A DNA stretch of 64,000 bases from Flaviramulus sp. (GTDB taxonomy: Bacteria; Bacteroidota; Bacteroidia; Flavobacteriales; Flavobacteriaceae), in NCBI GenBank assembly GCA_030731745.1, contig JANQTJ010000015.1:194293-258292 (forward strand), given 5' to 3'. A model generated the notes under the pieces. It did not search any database and had not been told where the DNA came from. It worked only from the letters and a program-made list of their open reading frames with translations. Positions 34,600 to 44,469 of this stretch are shown piece after piece; positions within the stretch are counted from its first letter, which is position 1; every line of letters begins with the position of its first letter. A program made the translations under genes and the position numbers.

Positions 34600-34827
34600 C
34601 TAATCTTCATACTTTACAATTTCTGCATCATAAAACTCTGTAGCTAGCTTTATGGCATTTTCTGTTTCTGTTTCTAGCTCGTTCTGATCTTCTTCATCAA
34701 AATCTTCAAACCACTCAACTTCATCATTTTCAAGATTAATTATAAATCTGGGAAATTCGGTATGTATAACAAAAATAGCATTTGGATACTCAGTATTATC
34801 ACCTAATATAAATTTTGGAAGACTCAT
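34600..34827 (-). CDS. 75-aa acidic conserved-type protein
   Basis: A small soluble protein of unknown function. It begins MSLPKFILGDNTEYPNAIFV and has a strongly acidic middle (WFEDFDEEDQNELETETEN) and end. Its ATG overlaps the stop of the MATE gene in a TAATG arrangement, so translation is coupled to the transporter. No known domain was recognised. Its compactness and beta-then-helix pattern suggest a folded domain. Confidence 0.75.
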   Translation of the reverse strand: MSLPKFILGDNTEYPNAIFVIHTEFPRFIINLENDEVEWFEDFDEEDQNELETETENAIKLATEFYDAEIVKYED

Positions 34828-36212
34828 TATAAATTATTTGTGTTTGACAAAATTAACTTTTTAGTTAAATAATTAAATCTAATATACAATAAAATAGCCG
34901 CTGTTGTTAAACCTGCTAAAAGACCTAACCAAATACCAAAACTCCCATAAGCATCTTCTTTTCCTAAAAACCAACTTAGAGGAAAACCTATAAGCCAATA
35001 AGAGATAAATGTAATTAAGGTTGGTATTTTAACATCTTGTAAGCCTCTAAGTGCACCTAAAACTAAGACTTGAATACTATCACTTATTTGAAAAATAGCA
35101 GCAGCTATTAATAATTTTGAAGCGATAGTTACAACCTCAGTATTATCTACTAAATTTTTAGTATCATTAAAATCAACATATATCATTGGTAATTCTTTAT
35201 GAAATAAAAAGAAAATAATAGCAAAAAAAGTAGCAAATAGTAAACCCATTAAAAATAATGAAAATGCTATCCTGCGTAACTCAAAATAAGCTTTTAACCC
35301 TTTTTGATTTCCAACTCTAATCATAGAAGCAACACTTAAACCCATAGCTACCATAAAGGTCATGGAAGATAAATTTAAAGCTATTTGATTTGCTGCTTGT
35401 GGATTTTTACCCAATAGTCCGCTTAACCAAATAGCTGATGTGAAAATAGCAACTTCAAAAAACATTTGCATAGCACTTGGAGCACCCAAGTTAAGTAGTT
35501 TTTTAAGCATCAATTTGTCTAAAACCAATAATTTTATCTGGGTTACATAAGCTTTAGATTTATCTTTTCCTTTTAGTAAATACCACAAATGTAAAACCAT
35601 TATAATTCTAGAAATCAAAGTTCCGTAAGCGGCTCCTACAATACCCAATTCTGGAAAACCAAATTTTCCGAAAATTAATAAATAATTTAAAACAACATTT
35701 ACAATATTGGCAACAATTGTAGCATACATAGGGTATCGTGTCATTGATAATCCATCACTAAATTGTTTAAAACCCTGAAATATTATTAGTGGGATTAATG
35801 AAACTGCAACAAGATCTAAATAAGGAATTGCTAGTTCAACAACCTCAACAGGTTGTTTCATTAAATACATTAAAGGCTTTGCAAAAAAAACTAATAAAAA
35901 TAATAATAAACCCAAAACCGTACATAAAAATAAGCCATGTTTAAATGAAGATTTACCTTTAATAAAATCTTTCGCCGAATCTGCCTCCGCAATTAATGGA
36001 GTTATAGCTGTAGAAAAACCAATACCTACAGACATTGCAATAAACATAAAGCTGTTTCCTAAAGATACAGCAGCTAACTCAGCAGTACCTATTTGCCCAA
36101 CCATAATATTATCAACAAAACTCACTAAGGTATGCCCTAGCATTCCCAAAATTACAGGAGCAGCCAGTTGCCAATTGTATTTAAACTCTTTTGTATAATC
36201 CCTTAATTGCAT
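34827..36212 (-). CDS. MATE-family multidrug efflux transporter
   Basis: A 461-aa inner-membrane antiporter predicted to export cationic compounds in exchange for Na+ or H+. It has about twelve hydrophobic helices in two similar halves, starting with PVILGMLGHTLVSFVDNIMV and GTAELAAVSLGNSFMF. It heads an operon with a 75-aa protein and a PAP2 phosphatase. The ATG follows a TACTTTTG element by four bases, and two identical-type palindromes lie 64-110 bp upstream, suggesting a dedicated regulator. Confidence 0.94.
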   Translation of the reverse strand: MQLRDYTKEFKYNWQLAAPVILGMLGHTLVSFVDNIMVGQIGTAELAAVSLGNSFMFIAMSVGIGFSTAITPLIAEADSAKDFIKGKSSFKHGLFLCTVLGLLLFLLVFFAKPLMYLMKQPVEVVELAIPYLDLVAVSLIPLIIFQGFKQFSDGLSMTRYPMYATIVANIVNVVLNYLLIFGKFGFPELGIVGAAYGTLISRIIMVLHLWYLLKGKDKSKAYVTQIKLLVLDKLMLKKLLNLGAPSAMQMFFEVAIFTSAIWLSGLLGKNPQAANQIALNLSSMTFMVAMGLSVASMIRVGNQKGLKAYFELRRIAFSLFLMGLLFATFFAIIFFLFHKELPMIYVDFNDTKNLVDNTEVVTIASKLLIAAAIFQISDSIQVLVLGALRGLQDVKIPTLITFISYWLIGFPLSWFLGKEDAYGSFGIWLGLLAGLTTAAILLYIRFNYLTKKLILSNTNNL

Positions 36213-36216
36213 TCGG

Positions 36217-36224
36217 CAAAAGTA
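36217..36224 (-). promoter_or_regulatory. Promoter -7 element (TACTTTTG) for the MATE operon
   Basis: Reads TACTTTTG on the reverse strand, four bases before the ATG, with a TTG at 36245-36247 about 20 bases further upstream as a possible -33 element. The transcript should be leaderless. Confidence 0.6.
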
Positions 36225-36275
36225 GCTTTAGCTTTTATTAAAACCAATTTTAAATAGCTATTTAATTATTACAAT

Positions 36276-36293
36276 AATTAACATATGTTAATT
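36276..36293. promoter_or_regulatory. Perfect 18-bp palindrome, operator candidate A for the MATE operon
   Basis: AATTAACATATGTTAATT is a perfect palindrome containing TTAACA-NN-TGTTAA. It lies about 30 bp beyond the putative -33 element, so the site better suits an upstream activator or a looping repressor than a direct block. Confidence 0.55.
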
Positions 36294-36306
36294 TAACTTA
36301 ACCGAT

Positions 36307-36322
36307 ATTAACATTTGTTAAT
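36307..36322. promoter_or_regulatory. Operator candidate B for the MATE operon
   Basis: ATTAACATTTGTTAAT repeats the TTAACA-NN-TGTTAA motif. Its centre is exactly 30 bp from that of candidate A, close to three helical turns. Confidence 0.55.
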
Positions 36323-36453
36323 TTATTTTTTTATATTAGCCTATTGTTATATATTTTTCTCTCATAAATAATATAACATATTTAAAAAGAAACATTTAGT
36401 ACTATAATATTTTGAAAGGATATAATTAATTAGTTAGTTAAAGGTTTCTAAAA

Positions 36454-36482
36454 CAAAAAAAGAGGTTTAAACCTCTTTTTTT
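36454..36482. terminator. Strong hairpin terminator (bidirectional)
   Basis: An A run, the palindrome AGAGGTTTAAACCTCT and a T run. It lies 2 bp from the stop of the nitronate monooxygenase-like gene and would end the mnmA operon on the reverse strand. The symmetric A/T flanks allow termination in both directions. Confidence 0.85.
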
Positions 36483-36483
36483 A

Positions 36484-37425
36484 TTACAAATTTTGAACTT
36501 TTAGTTTAGCTTGTTCATAATCACTAATTAATTCTTCCACTATTTGAGCAACAGGTTTAATATCTTTTATGATAGCAGAAACTTGGCCTATTTCTAATTC
36601 ACCTTCTTCCAAATCACCTTCAAACATACCTTTTTTTGCCCGTGCTCTTCCTAAAAGTTCTTTAAGTTTTTCTGTAGATGGTGAAGATTTATAAAGTATT
36701 TCCAAGTCGTAATAAAATTTATTTTTAATTAGCCTTACTGGTGCCAATTCTTTTAGTGTTAATTTAGTATCGCCTTCTTTTGAATCTAAAACCATCTGTT
36801 TGAATGCCTGATGTGCAGAACTTTCTACGCTAGCTACAAATCTACTCCCTATTTGTACACCATCTGCCCCTAAAATCATTGTTGCTAACATCGCTTTACC
36901 AGTAGCAATACCACCAGCGGCTATTAACGGAATATGTATTTGCTCTTTAACTATTGGCAACAAAGTTAACGTTGTTGTTTCATCTCTTCCATTATGCCCA
37001 CCAGCTTCAAATCCTTCTGCTACAATAGCATCTACACCTGCTTCTTGGGCTTTTAAAGCAAACTTTAAACTGCTTACTACGTGTACAACAGTAACACCGT
37101 TTTCTTTTAACCAAGATGTCCAAGTATTGGGATTTCCTGCGGAGGTAAACACAATTTTCACATCCTCTTCAATAATAATATCCATGATTTCTTGAATATT
37201 AGGATATAACATCGGAATATTTACTCCAAAGGGCTTATTAGTTGCTTTTTTACATTTTTGAATATGCTCTCTTAGTACACTTGGATACATAGAACCCGCA
37301 CCAATTAAACCTAGAATACCAGAATTACTAGCTGCCGAAGCTAAACGCCAACCACTATTCCAAATCATACCTGCTTGTATTATTGGATATTTAATATTGA
37401 ATAACTTTTTAATTCTGTTTGACAT
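36484..37425 (-). CDS. NAD(P)H-dependent flavin oxidoreductase / nitronate monooxygenase-like
   Basis: A 313-aa TIM-barrel FMN enzyme. The N-terminus KYPIIQAGMIWNSGWRLASA, DAIVAEGFEAGGHNG (a catalytic-His-type motif), IPLIAAGGIATG and GADGVQIGSRFVAS are family signatures. Members oxidise nitronates or act as enoyl-ACP reductase-like enzymes; the exact substrate is uncertain. It follows mnmA by 12 bp on the same strand and a strong terminator comes directly after it. Confidence 0.88.
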   Translation of the reverse strand: MSNRIKKLFNIKYPIIQAGMIWNSGWRLASAASNSGILGLIGAGSMYPSVLREHIQKCKKATNKPFGVNIPMLYPNIQEIMDIIIEEDVKIVFTSAGNPNTWTSWLKENGVTVVHVVSSLKFALKAQEAGVDAIVAEGFEAGGHNGRDETTTLTLLPIVKEQIHIPLIAAGGIATGKAMLATMILGADGVQIGSRFVASVESSAHQAFKQMVLDSKEGDTKLTLKELAPVRLIKNKFYYDLEILYKSSPSTEKLKELLGRARAKKGMFEGDLEEGELEIGQVSAIIKDIKPVAQIVEELISDYEQAKLKVQNL

Positions 37426-37437
37426 TTTTAATTAGGA

Positions 37438-38625
37438 TTATGAAATGACTCCTGAACCTATTAACTCATCATCTAAATACCAAGCAACAAACTGACCTTC
37501 TGTAATTGCAGATTGAAAATTTTCAAACGCTACATACAAACCATCTTTAACTCTTAATAATTTGGCATTTTCTAATGGTTGTCTATACCGAATTCTAGCT
37601 TTTACATACATTGATTCATTAACATTTAAGGCTAAGTCTTCACGAATCCAATGCAACTCATCATTGGTAACAAATAATGCTTTTTTTAATAAACCTGGAT
37701 GATCTTTTCCTTGGCCTGCATAAATAACATTCTCTTCAACATCCGTAGCAATAACGAAAAGTGGTTCTTGCGTACCTCCAACAGCTAAGCCTTTCCTTTG
37801 GCCTTTTGTAAAATAATGTGCACCTTGATGTTTACCAACTTTTTTTCCAAATTCAATTTTGTATTGAATTTTACGTGACAAATATTTTAATTTATCTTCT
37901 TCCGAATCAAAATTTGGTTCAACTTTATGAAATATGGGGTCATTATTTAGAATTTCAATAATGTTACCTTCTTTTGGTTTTAGCTGTTGCTGAAGAAAAT
38001 CAGGCAATTTAACTTTTCCAATGAAACAAAGCCCTTGAGAATCCTTTTTTTCTGCCGTAACTAAGTCTAACTCCATTGCAATTTCTCTGACTTGCGGTTT
38101 TGTTAACTCACCAATTGGAAATAAAGATTTGGCTAATTGTTCTTGAGATAATTGACATAAAAAATAAGATTGATCCTTATTATTATCAATACCTGCTTGT
38201 AATTGATAAATTTGTTTACCATTTTTTTCTATGATACCCTTTCTGCAATAATGACCTGTAGCTACATAATCAGCACCAAGTTCGAGAGCGATTTTCATAA
38301 AAACATCAAATTTAATTTCTCTGTTGCATAAAATATCAGGGTTAGGAGTTCTTCCCTTTTCGTATTCATGAAACATATAATCAACAATACGCTCTTTATA
38401 TTGCTCACTTAAATCTACAGTTTGAAAAGGTATCTCCAGTTTTTCAGCTACTAGCATAGCATCATTACTGTCATCTAACCAAGGACATTCGTTAGATATC
38501 GTTACAGAGTCATCATGCCAGTTTTTCATAAACAATCCAATAACCTCATAACCTTGCTGTTTGAGTAAATATGCAGCAATACTAGAATCTACACCTCCGG
38601 AAAGTCCTATAATAACCCTTTTCAT
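37438..38625 (-). CDS. mnmA: tRNA-specific 2-thiouridylase
   Basis: MnmA thiolates U34 of tRNAs for Lys, Glu and Gln. The 395-aa protein has the PP-loop GLSGGVDSS near the N-terminus, a catalytic Cys in LCNREIKFD, the second Cys in GLCFIGK, and the C-terminal barrel domain. The ATG at 38625 ([11 protein letters not shown]) is chosen. An in-frame ATG at 38655 lies upstream of the TATCTTTG promoter element and would not be transcribed. First gene of a two-gene operon. Confidence 0.96.
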   Translation of the reverse strand: MKRVIIGLSGGVDSSIAAYLLKQQGYEVIGLFMKNWHDDSVTISNECPWLDDSNDAMLVAEKLEIPFQTVDLSEQYKERIVDYMFHEYEKGRTPNPDILCNREIKFDVFMKIALELGADYVATGHYCRKGIIEKNGKQIYQLQAGIDNNKDQSYFLCQLSQEQLAKSLFPIGELTKPQVREIAMELDLVTAEKKDSQGLCFIGKVKLPDFLQQQLKPKEGNIIEILNNDPIFHKVEPNFDSEEDKLKYLSRKIQYKIEFGKKVGKHQGAHYFTKGQRKGLAVGGTQEPLFVIATDVEENVIYAGQGKDHPGLLKKALFVTNDELHWIREDLALNVNESMYVKARIRYRQPLENAKLLRVKDGLYVAFENFQSAITEGQFVAWYLDDELIGSGVIS

Positions 38626-38644
38626 TAAGAATAAATTTACTCTA

Positions 38645-38652
38645 CAAAGATA
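38645..38652 (-). promoter_or_regulatory. Promoter -7 element (TATCTTTG) for mnmA
   Basis: Reads TATCTTTG on the reverse strand, 19 bases before the ATG at 38625. It excludes the longer in-frame start at 38655. Confidence 0.6.
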
Positions 38653-38771
38653 CATATTAATAAAATAGTTTGAATTAATTATTGAAAAGGTTAAAAGTTA
38701 TTGTGAATTAAAATGTTTAAAGTTTTGTTAAATTTATTAAACAATATTTGGATTTTTGTTGATTTATACAT

Positions 38772-38779
38772 TACTTTTG
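38772..38779 (+). promoter_or_regulatory. Promoter -7 element (TACTTTTG) for the FAS1 lipoprotein gene
   Basis: TACTTTTG lies 25 bases before the ATG at 38805. Confidence 0.5.
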
Positions 38780-38804
38780 TTAAACAAATTAAAAACCTTG
38801 CAAA

Positions 38805-39782
38805 ATGAAAAAAATTAATCTCTTCAAAAAGTTTATCCTTTTATTTGCTATTACAATAGCTTTTAACTCATGTGACGACGATGATGCTCCAGTATTACAA
38901 GGACCATTAAACATCGTGGAAACAGCTCAATCTGTTGCTGATTTAAGTATTCTTGTTGATGCAGTTGTACAAGCTGGCTTAGTAGATGCATTATCTGCTT
39001 CTGGTGATAAAACAGTTTTAGCACCAACTAATGCTGCTTTCACAGCCTTTTTAGCAGATAAAGGATTCTCTTCCCTATCTCAAGTACCAAACGATGTCTT
39101 GACTCAAATTTTATTAAATCATGTAATTGATGGAGCAAATATTCAATCTTCTGCACTAGTTGGAAACACTGGATATGCTAATACGTTAGCTGATGGTCCG
39201 GGTACAACTAAGTTAAGTATTTATTATGATGGTACTTCTGGTGTTAGTTTTAACGGGGCAGCTTCTGTAATAATTCCAGATGTAGCAACTACAAATGGTA
39301 TTGTACATGTTATAGATGAAGTAATTGATTTACCTACAATAGCTACATTTGCTACCACTAATTCTGCTTTATCAATTTTAGTTGATGCTTTAGCTTATGC
39401 CGATACAGGAGAGCCTACGGTTCCTTACATTGCTACTGTATCTGATGGAGAAGCTGGTCCTCTTACTGTATTTGCACCTACTAATGATGCTTTTGCTTCT
39501 TTATTAGTTGAATTAGAGGTAACTGCTTTAACCGATATCGCAACTTCAACAATTAACGCAGTTTTATTAAATCATATAGTTAATGCTAATGTACAATCTA
39601 CTCAATTAACAAGTGGTGCAGTGCCTACATTAGGTGGAGATATAACTGCAGATGCTACAGCTTTTACTTTAACTGATGGTAATGGCAGAGTAAGTAACAT
39701 TGTTACTTCTTTAGTAGATATTCAAGCAACTAACGGTGTTGTGCATGTAATCGATAAAGTTATATTACCTGCTAGCAACTAA
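38805..39782 (+). CDS. Fasciclin (FAS1) domain lipoprotein
   Basis: A 325-aa surface or periplasmic lipoprotein. The signal ends AFNSCDDDD, a lipobox with acidic residues after the Cys (Cys23), which in Bacteroidota often marks lipoproteins for the cell surface. Two FAS1 domains follow, about residues 40-180 and 185-323. Each has the paired motifs VLAPTNAAFTAFL / VFAPTNDAFASLL and NGIVHVIDEVI / NGVVHVIDKVI. FAS1 domains mediate adhesion. The gene is monocistronic and ends in a strong terminator. Confidence 0.93.
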   Translation: MKKINLFKKFILLFAITIAFNSCDDDDAPVLQGPLNIVETAQSVADLSILVDAVVQAGLVDALSASGDKTVLAPTNAAFTAFLADKGFSSLSQVPNDVLTQILLNHVIDGANIQSSALVGNTGYANTLADGPGTTKLSIYYDGTSGVSFNGAASVIIPDVATTNGIVHVIDEVIDLPTIATFATTNSALSILVDALAYADTGEPTVPYIATVSDGEAGPLTVFAPTNDAFASLLVELEVTALTDIATSTINAVLLNHIVNANVQSTQLTSGAVPTLGGDITADATAFTLTDGNGRVSNIVTSLVDIQATNGVVHVIDKVILPASN

Positions 39783-39862
39783 AAATATAGTTTGGTTTGT
39801 TGATTTTGTAGGCAGTTTATGACTTGTTACCATAAACAAAAAAATGTCTATGAAAAAGAAGG

Positions 39863-39890
39863 CTCCTTAAGTAATTAAGGAGTTTTTTTT
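39863..39890. terminator. Strong hairpin terminator of the FAS1 gene
   Basis: CTCCTTAA, loop GTAA, TTAAGGAG, then a run of eight T. A perfect 8-bp stem on the forward strand. The stop codon of the convergent ywqK-like gene (39875-39877) lies in its right arm. Confidence 0.85.
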
Positions 39891-40585
39891 GTGTATTTAG
39901 GCTTGTAGGTAAAGTCTTTTTCTTCGGTTAGTTTACCATCCTCATAAAACTTCCAAATGCCATGTTTTTTCCCTTTTTTATAAAATCCTTCAGTTATTAA
40001 CTCTCCTCCAGGACTATAAAACTTTGATAAACCATCCAATTCTCCGTTAACATAATTATATTCTTTTAATATAACAGCTCTTTCAGAATACCAAATAGAA
40101 GAACCATTTAACTTTCCATCATTGTAATTTTGCTTTTCAGCAATTTGCCCGTTAGGATAATAAACAAAACGCTCTCCAATAAGCTGTCCTTTGTTAGTAT
40201 AGTTTTCTAATGTTAAAAGTTCATCAGAGTTTTTTTGGTAATATTTCCAAGTGCCAATATATATTTTACCATCCATTTCACCTTCACTAATCACTTTTCC
40301 ATTAGATGCTAAAAACTTCACATAAGCTATATTATCATGTTCATTAAATTCTTTTGTAGCAGTTAAAACAGGATTATTTTTTATGTTTTTATAAAATTTA
40401 AAAAGACCAATTTCTTTTCCATGAAAAAACGCACCCTCATACCTTAAAACTTTTGAATCCTCAAAGTTTTTTTTCCAAATTCCATGGCGTTTTCCATCTG
40501 TATCAAATTGATTAACTTCTTGAGGAAATACACTTGCTGTAATAAAAAAAAACAAAAAATTATAAATTGGTTTTATCTTAATCAT
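39875..40585 (-). CDS. YwqK/MORN-repeat-like exported protein
   Basis: A 236-aa protein with a signal peptide (FLFFFITASVFPQ) followed by MORN-variant repeats: GKRHGIWKKNFEDSK, GKIYIGTWKYYQK, NGQIAEKQNYNDGKLNGSSI, NGELDGLSKFYSPGGE and GKKHGIWKFYEDGK. Such repeats are found in the YwqK group, originally named as antitoxins, but here export and lack of a linked toxin argue for a structural or surface role. No upstream TAnnTTTG was located with confidence. Convergent with the FAS1 gene. Confidence 0.82.
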   Translation of the reverse strand: MIKIKPIYNFLFFFITASVFPQEVNQFDTDGKRHGIWKKNFEDSKVLRYEGAFFHGKEIGLFKFYKNIKNNPVLTATKEFNEHDNIAYVKFLASNGKVISEGEMDGKIYIGTWKYYQKNSDELLTLENYTNKGQLIGERFVYYPNGQIAEKQNYNDGKLNGSSIWYSERAVILKEYNYVNGELDGLSKFYSPGGELITEGFYKKGKKHGIWKFYEDGKLTEEKDFTYKPKYTKKTP

Positions 40586-40646
40586 ATGCTTTTAATTTGT
40601 CATTTTACACTTAATTAACGCTTTAAATTTTAATTTCTTATAACAA

Positions 40647-40677
40647 AAAAGCTGTCAAAATATATCCGACAGCTTTT
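40647..40677. terminator. Hairpin terminator of yidC
   Basis: AAAAGCTGTC, an 11-base loop and GACAGCTTTT form a perfect 10-bp stem. On the reverse strand a T run follows, just after the yidC stop at 40698. Confidence 0.85.
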
Positions 40678-40697
40678 CTATTTCATTATAAAATTAT

Positions 40698-42590
40698 TTA
40701 TTTACGTTTTTGTTGCGCTTGTTTTTGTTTTTCAGCTTGCTCCATCATTTCTGCCATCTTTTGCTGGAAACGATTTTGTTTTTTAGGTTTCTTTTTATTT
40801 TCTTGAATTTGAGCATGAATTTTATCTTCATCAAGAATATAATTCTTAATTACCAAGATGATTCCTATACTAATAACATTCGAAATGAAATAGTATAAAC
40901 TTAAACCAGATGCATAGTTATTAAAGAAAAACAACATCATTATTGGAGAGAAATACATCATATATTTCATCATTTTAGCCATATCTGGCATACCTTCCTG
41001 CTGTGGTGCCGATTGCATATTTTGCCCCGTAGTTAATCGCATGTAAAAGAAAATGGCGATAGATGCTAACAGAGGAAATAAACTTACATGGTTTCCATAA
41101 AATGGAATATGAAAAGGTAAATTAGCCACAACATCATAAGATGATAAATCGTTTGCCCACAAAAAGCTTTTTTGTCTTAAATCAAAAGCAGAAGGAAAAA
41201 ACTGAAACAACGCATAGAAAACAGGTAACTGTATTAAAGCAGGCAAACAACCAGCCATAGGACTTGCTCCTGCTTTGGTTTGCAATGCCATCGTTTCCTG
41301 CTGCGCTTTCATTTTATTATCTTTATGTTTCTCACGAATGGCGTCTAACTCTGGTTTTAAAATTTTTAGTTTTGCTTGAGATAAGAATTGTTTGTACTGC
41401 ACAAACGATAATAAGATTTTTACCAAAATAGTCATCACTACAATAGCAATTCCATAAGGCATAAAACCACCTAGAAAGCCAAATAAAGGCATGAATATGT
41501 AACGGTTTATCCAACCAAAAATACCCCACCCAAATGGTACAATTTCGTCTAAGTTTCTACCATATTGGTCTAATACTTTAAAATCACTTGGTCCAAAATA
41601 CCAATCCATGGTTTGATTTAACTCACCTCCTTGTAACTCTAAAGGAATTTTAGAAGCAAATTGTTTTGTAAAAACCGTATCAATTTCTTCGTCTTCTACT
41701 AAGTTTTCAGTTTTGATATGAACAGTTTTAAAAGGCTTATCAGTTAATAATACAGAGGTGAAAAAATGTTGCTTGTAACCAATCCAGGTTACATCTTCTA
41801 TTTCTTCATCAGCATCTCTTGCTCCTGTATAGTCATCTTTTCCTCCTTCATATTCGTAGTGTGTATCTGTATATCTATTTTCATAAGAAATACTTTTTGC
41901 ATGTCGATATCCTTTTAAATCCCAATCTAAATTGATAGCTTGAGAGCTATTAATAATATCATTTAATCCTTGAGAACGAATTGTAAAATCTAACATATAA
42001 TCGTTGTCTTTCAATTCGTATCTGTACTCTAAAAATTTAGCCTCAGAAACTTTCAATTTCATCGAAATAACTGTAATATCTCCATTTTTAGTTACTGTAG
42101 GTTTAAAAGGTAAATCTTTAGTATTTAAAATTCTACTATCAGTAGTTCCAAAGTTTAAATTGAAAAGTGAATTGTTATTCTTAATTAAGTAAATAGGAAG
42201 TGAATCATAATCAACAAACTTTTTAAGTCTAACTTCAGAAAGATAACCTCCTTTATTACTAAACTTTAAAGCTAATAATTCGCTTTCAACTACTGTCTCT
42301 TTATCAGATGTGTTTAAAGCGGCATAAGCAAAAGCACCTAATTTATTTTTTACAGCAATTTCTTGTAAAGAGTCTAAACCTGTTCCAACTAAAAAATCGT
42401 TAGATTTAGTTATTTTTATTTGGTCTAATTCTTCAGCCTTTCTCTCAGCTTCTATTTGTTCTTGTTTTACTTTTTCTTGAGCTTCAAGTTCTTCGGGTGT
42501 TGGCTGGTTTTGCCAAAGCATATACATTAATATTCCGAAAATAAGTATAAATCCTATTACCGAATTAATGTCTAATTTTTTTTCTTCCAT
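40698..42590 (-). CDS. yidC: Membrane protein insertase YidC
   Basis: YidC inserts and folds inner-membrane proteins, alone or with SecYEG. The 630-aa protein starts with a membrane anchor (VIGFILIFGILMYMLW), then a large periplasmic domain to about residue 350. The conserved 60KD_IMP core follows (VQYKQFLSQAKLKILKPELD, GCLPALIQLPVFYALFQFFP) with its hydrophilic-groove helices and a basic Lys/Gln-rich tail that can contact ribosomes. A TATATTTG element ends 8 bases before its ATG. Downstream of pyrG, but a terminator separates them. Confidence 0.97.
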   Translation of the reverse strand: MEEKKLDINSVIGFILIFGILMYMLWQNQPTPEELEAQEKVKQEQIEAERKAEELDQIKITKSNDFLVGTGLDSLQEIAVKNKLGAFAYAALNTSDKETVVESELLALKFSNKGGYLSEVRLKKFVDYDSLPIYLIKNNNSLFNLNFGTTDSRILNTKDLPFKPTVTKNGDITVISMKLKVSEAKFLEYRYELKDNDYMLDFTIRSQGLNDIINSSQAINLDWDLKGYRHAKSISYENRYTDTHYEYEGGKDDYTGARDADEEIEDVTWIGYKQHFFTSVLLTDKPFKTVHIKTENLVEDEEIDTVFTKQFASKIPLELQGGELNQTMDWYFGPSDFKVLDQYGRNLDEIVPFGWGIFGWINRYIFMPLFGFLGGFMPYGIAIVVMTILVKILLSFVQYKQFLSQAKLKILKPELDAIREKHKDNKMKAQQETMALQTKAGASPMAGCLPALIQLPVFYALFQFFPSAFDLRQKSFLWANDLSSYDVVANLPFHIPFYGNHVSLFPLLASIAIFFYMRLTTGQNMQSAPQQEGMPDMAKMMKYMMYFSPIMMLFFFNNYASGLSLYYFISNVISIGIILVIKNYILDEDKIHAQIQENKKKPKKQNRFQQKMAEMMEQAEKQKQAQQKRK

Positions 42591-42598
42591 GTATTCTT

Positions 42599-42606
42599 CA
42601 AATATA
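42599..42606 (-). promoter_or_regulatory. Promoter -7 element (TATATTTG) for yidC
   Basis: Reads TATATTTG on the reverse strand, eight bases before the yidC ATG. A TTTG at 42624-42627, 17 bases upstream and inside the pyrG terminator hairpin, may be the -33 element. Confidence 0.6.
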
Positions 42607-42616
42607 AATTAAAAAG

Positions 42617-42637
42617 ATTCCTGCAAAAAGCAGGAAT
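42617..42637. terminator. Hairpin terminator of pyrG
   Basis: ATTCCTGC, loop AAAAA, GCAGGAAT: a perfect 8-bp stem followed on the reverse strand by CTTTTT. It separates pyrG from yidC. Confidence 0.75.
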
Positions 42638-42664
42638 TGTAATAGCTTATCAAAAAACTATCCA

Positions 42665-44341
<1,677 letters not shown>

Positions 44342-44469
44342 TTAAAATAGTTATTACCGAATTGTTTTAGTTATTTAAATAGTAGTTTTTAACAGTATAT
44401 TATTAGATTTGAATTTAGTGACTAAATACCCTATTTTAGAGCCAACAACTAAACTAAATTGATTAAAAA

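Noticed and set aside
38626..38655. Ten-residue N-terminal extension of MnmA
   Set aside because: The upstream ATG precedes the likely transcription start defined by TATCTTTG, and the PP-loop normally lies right at the N-terminus.
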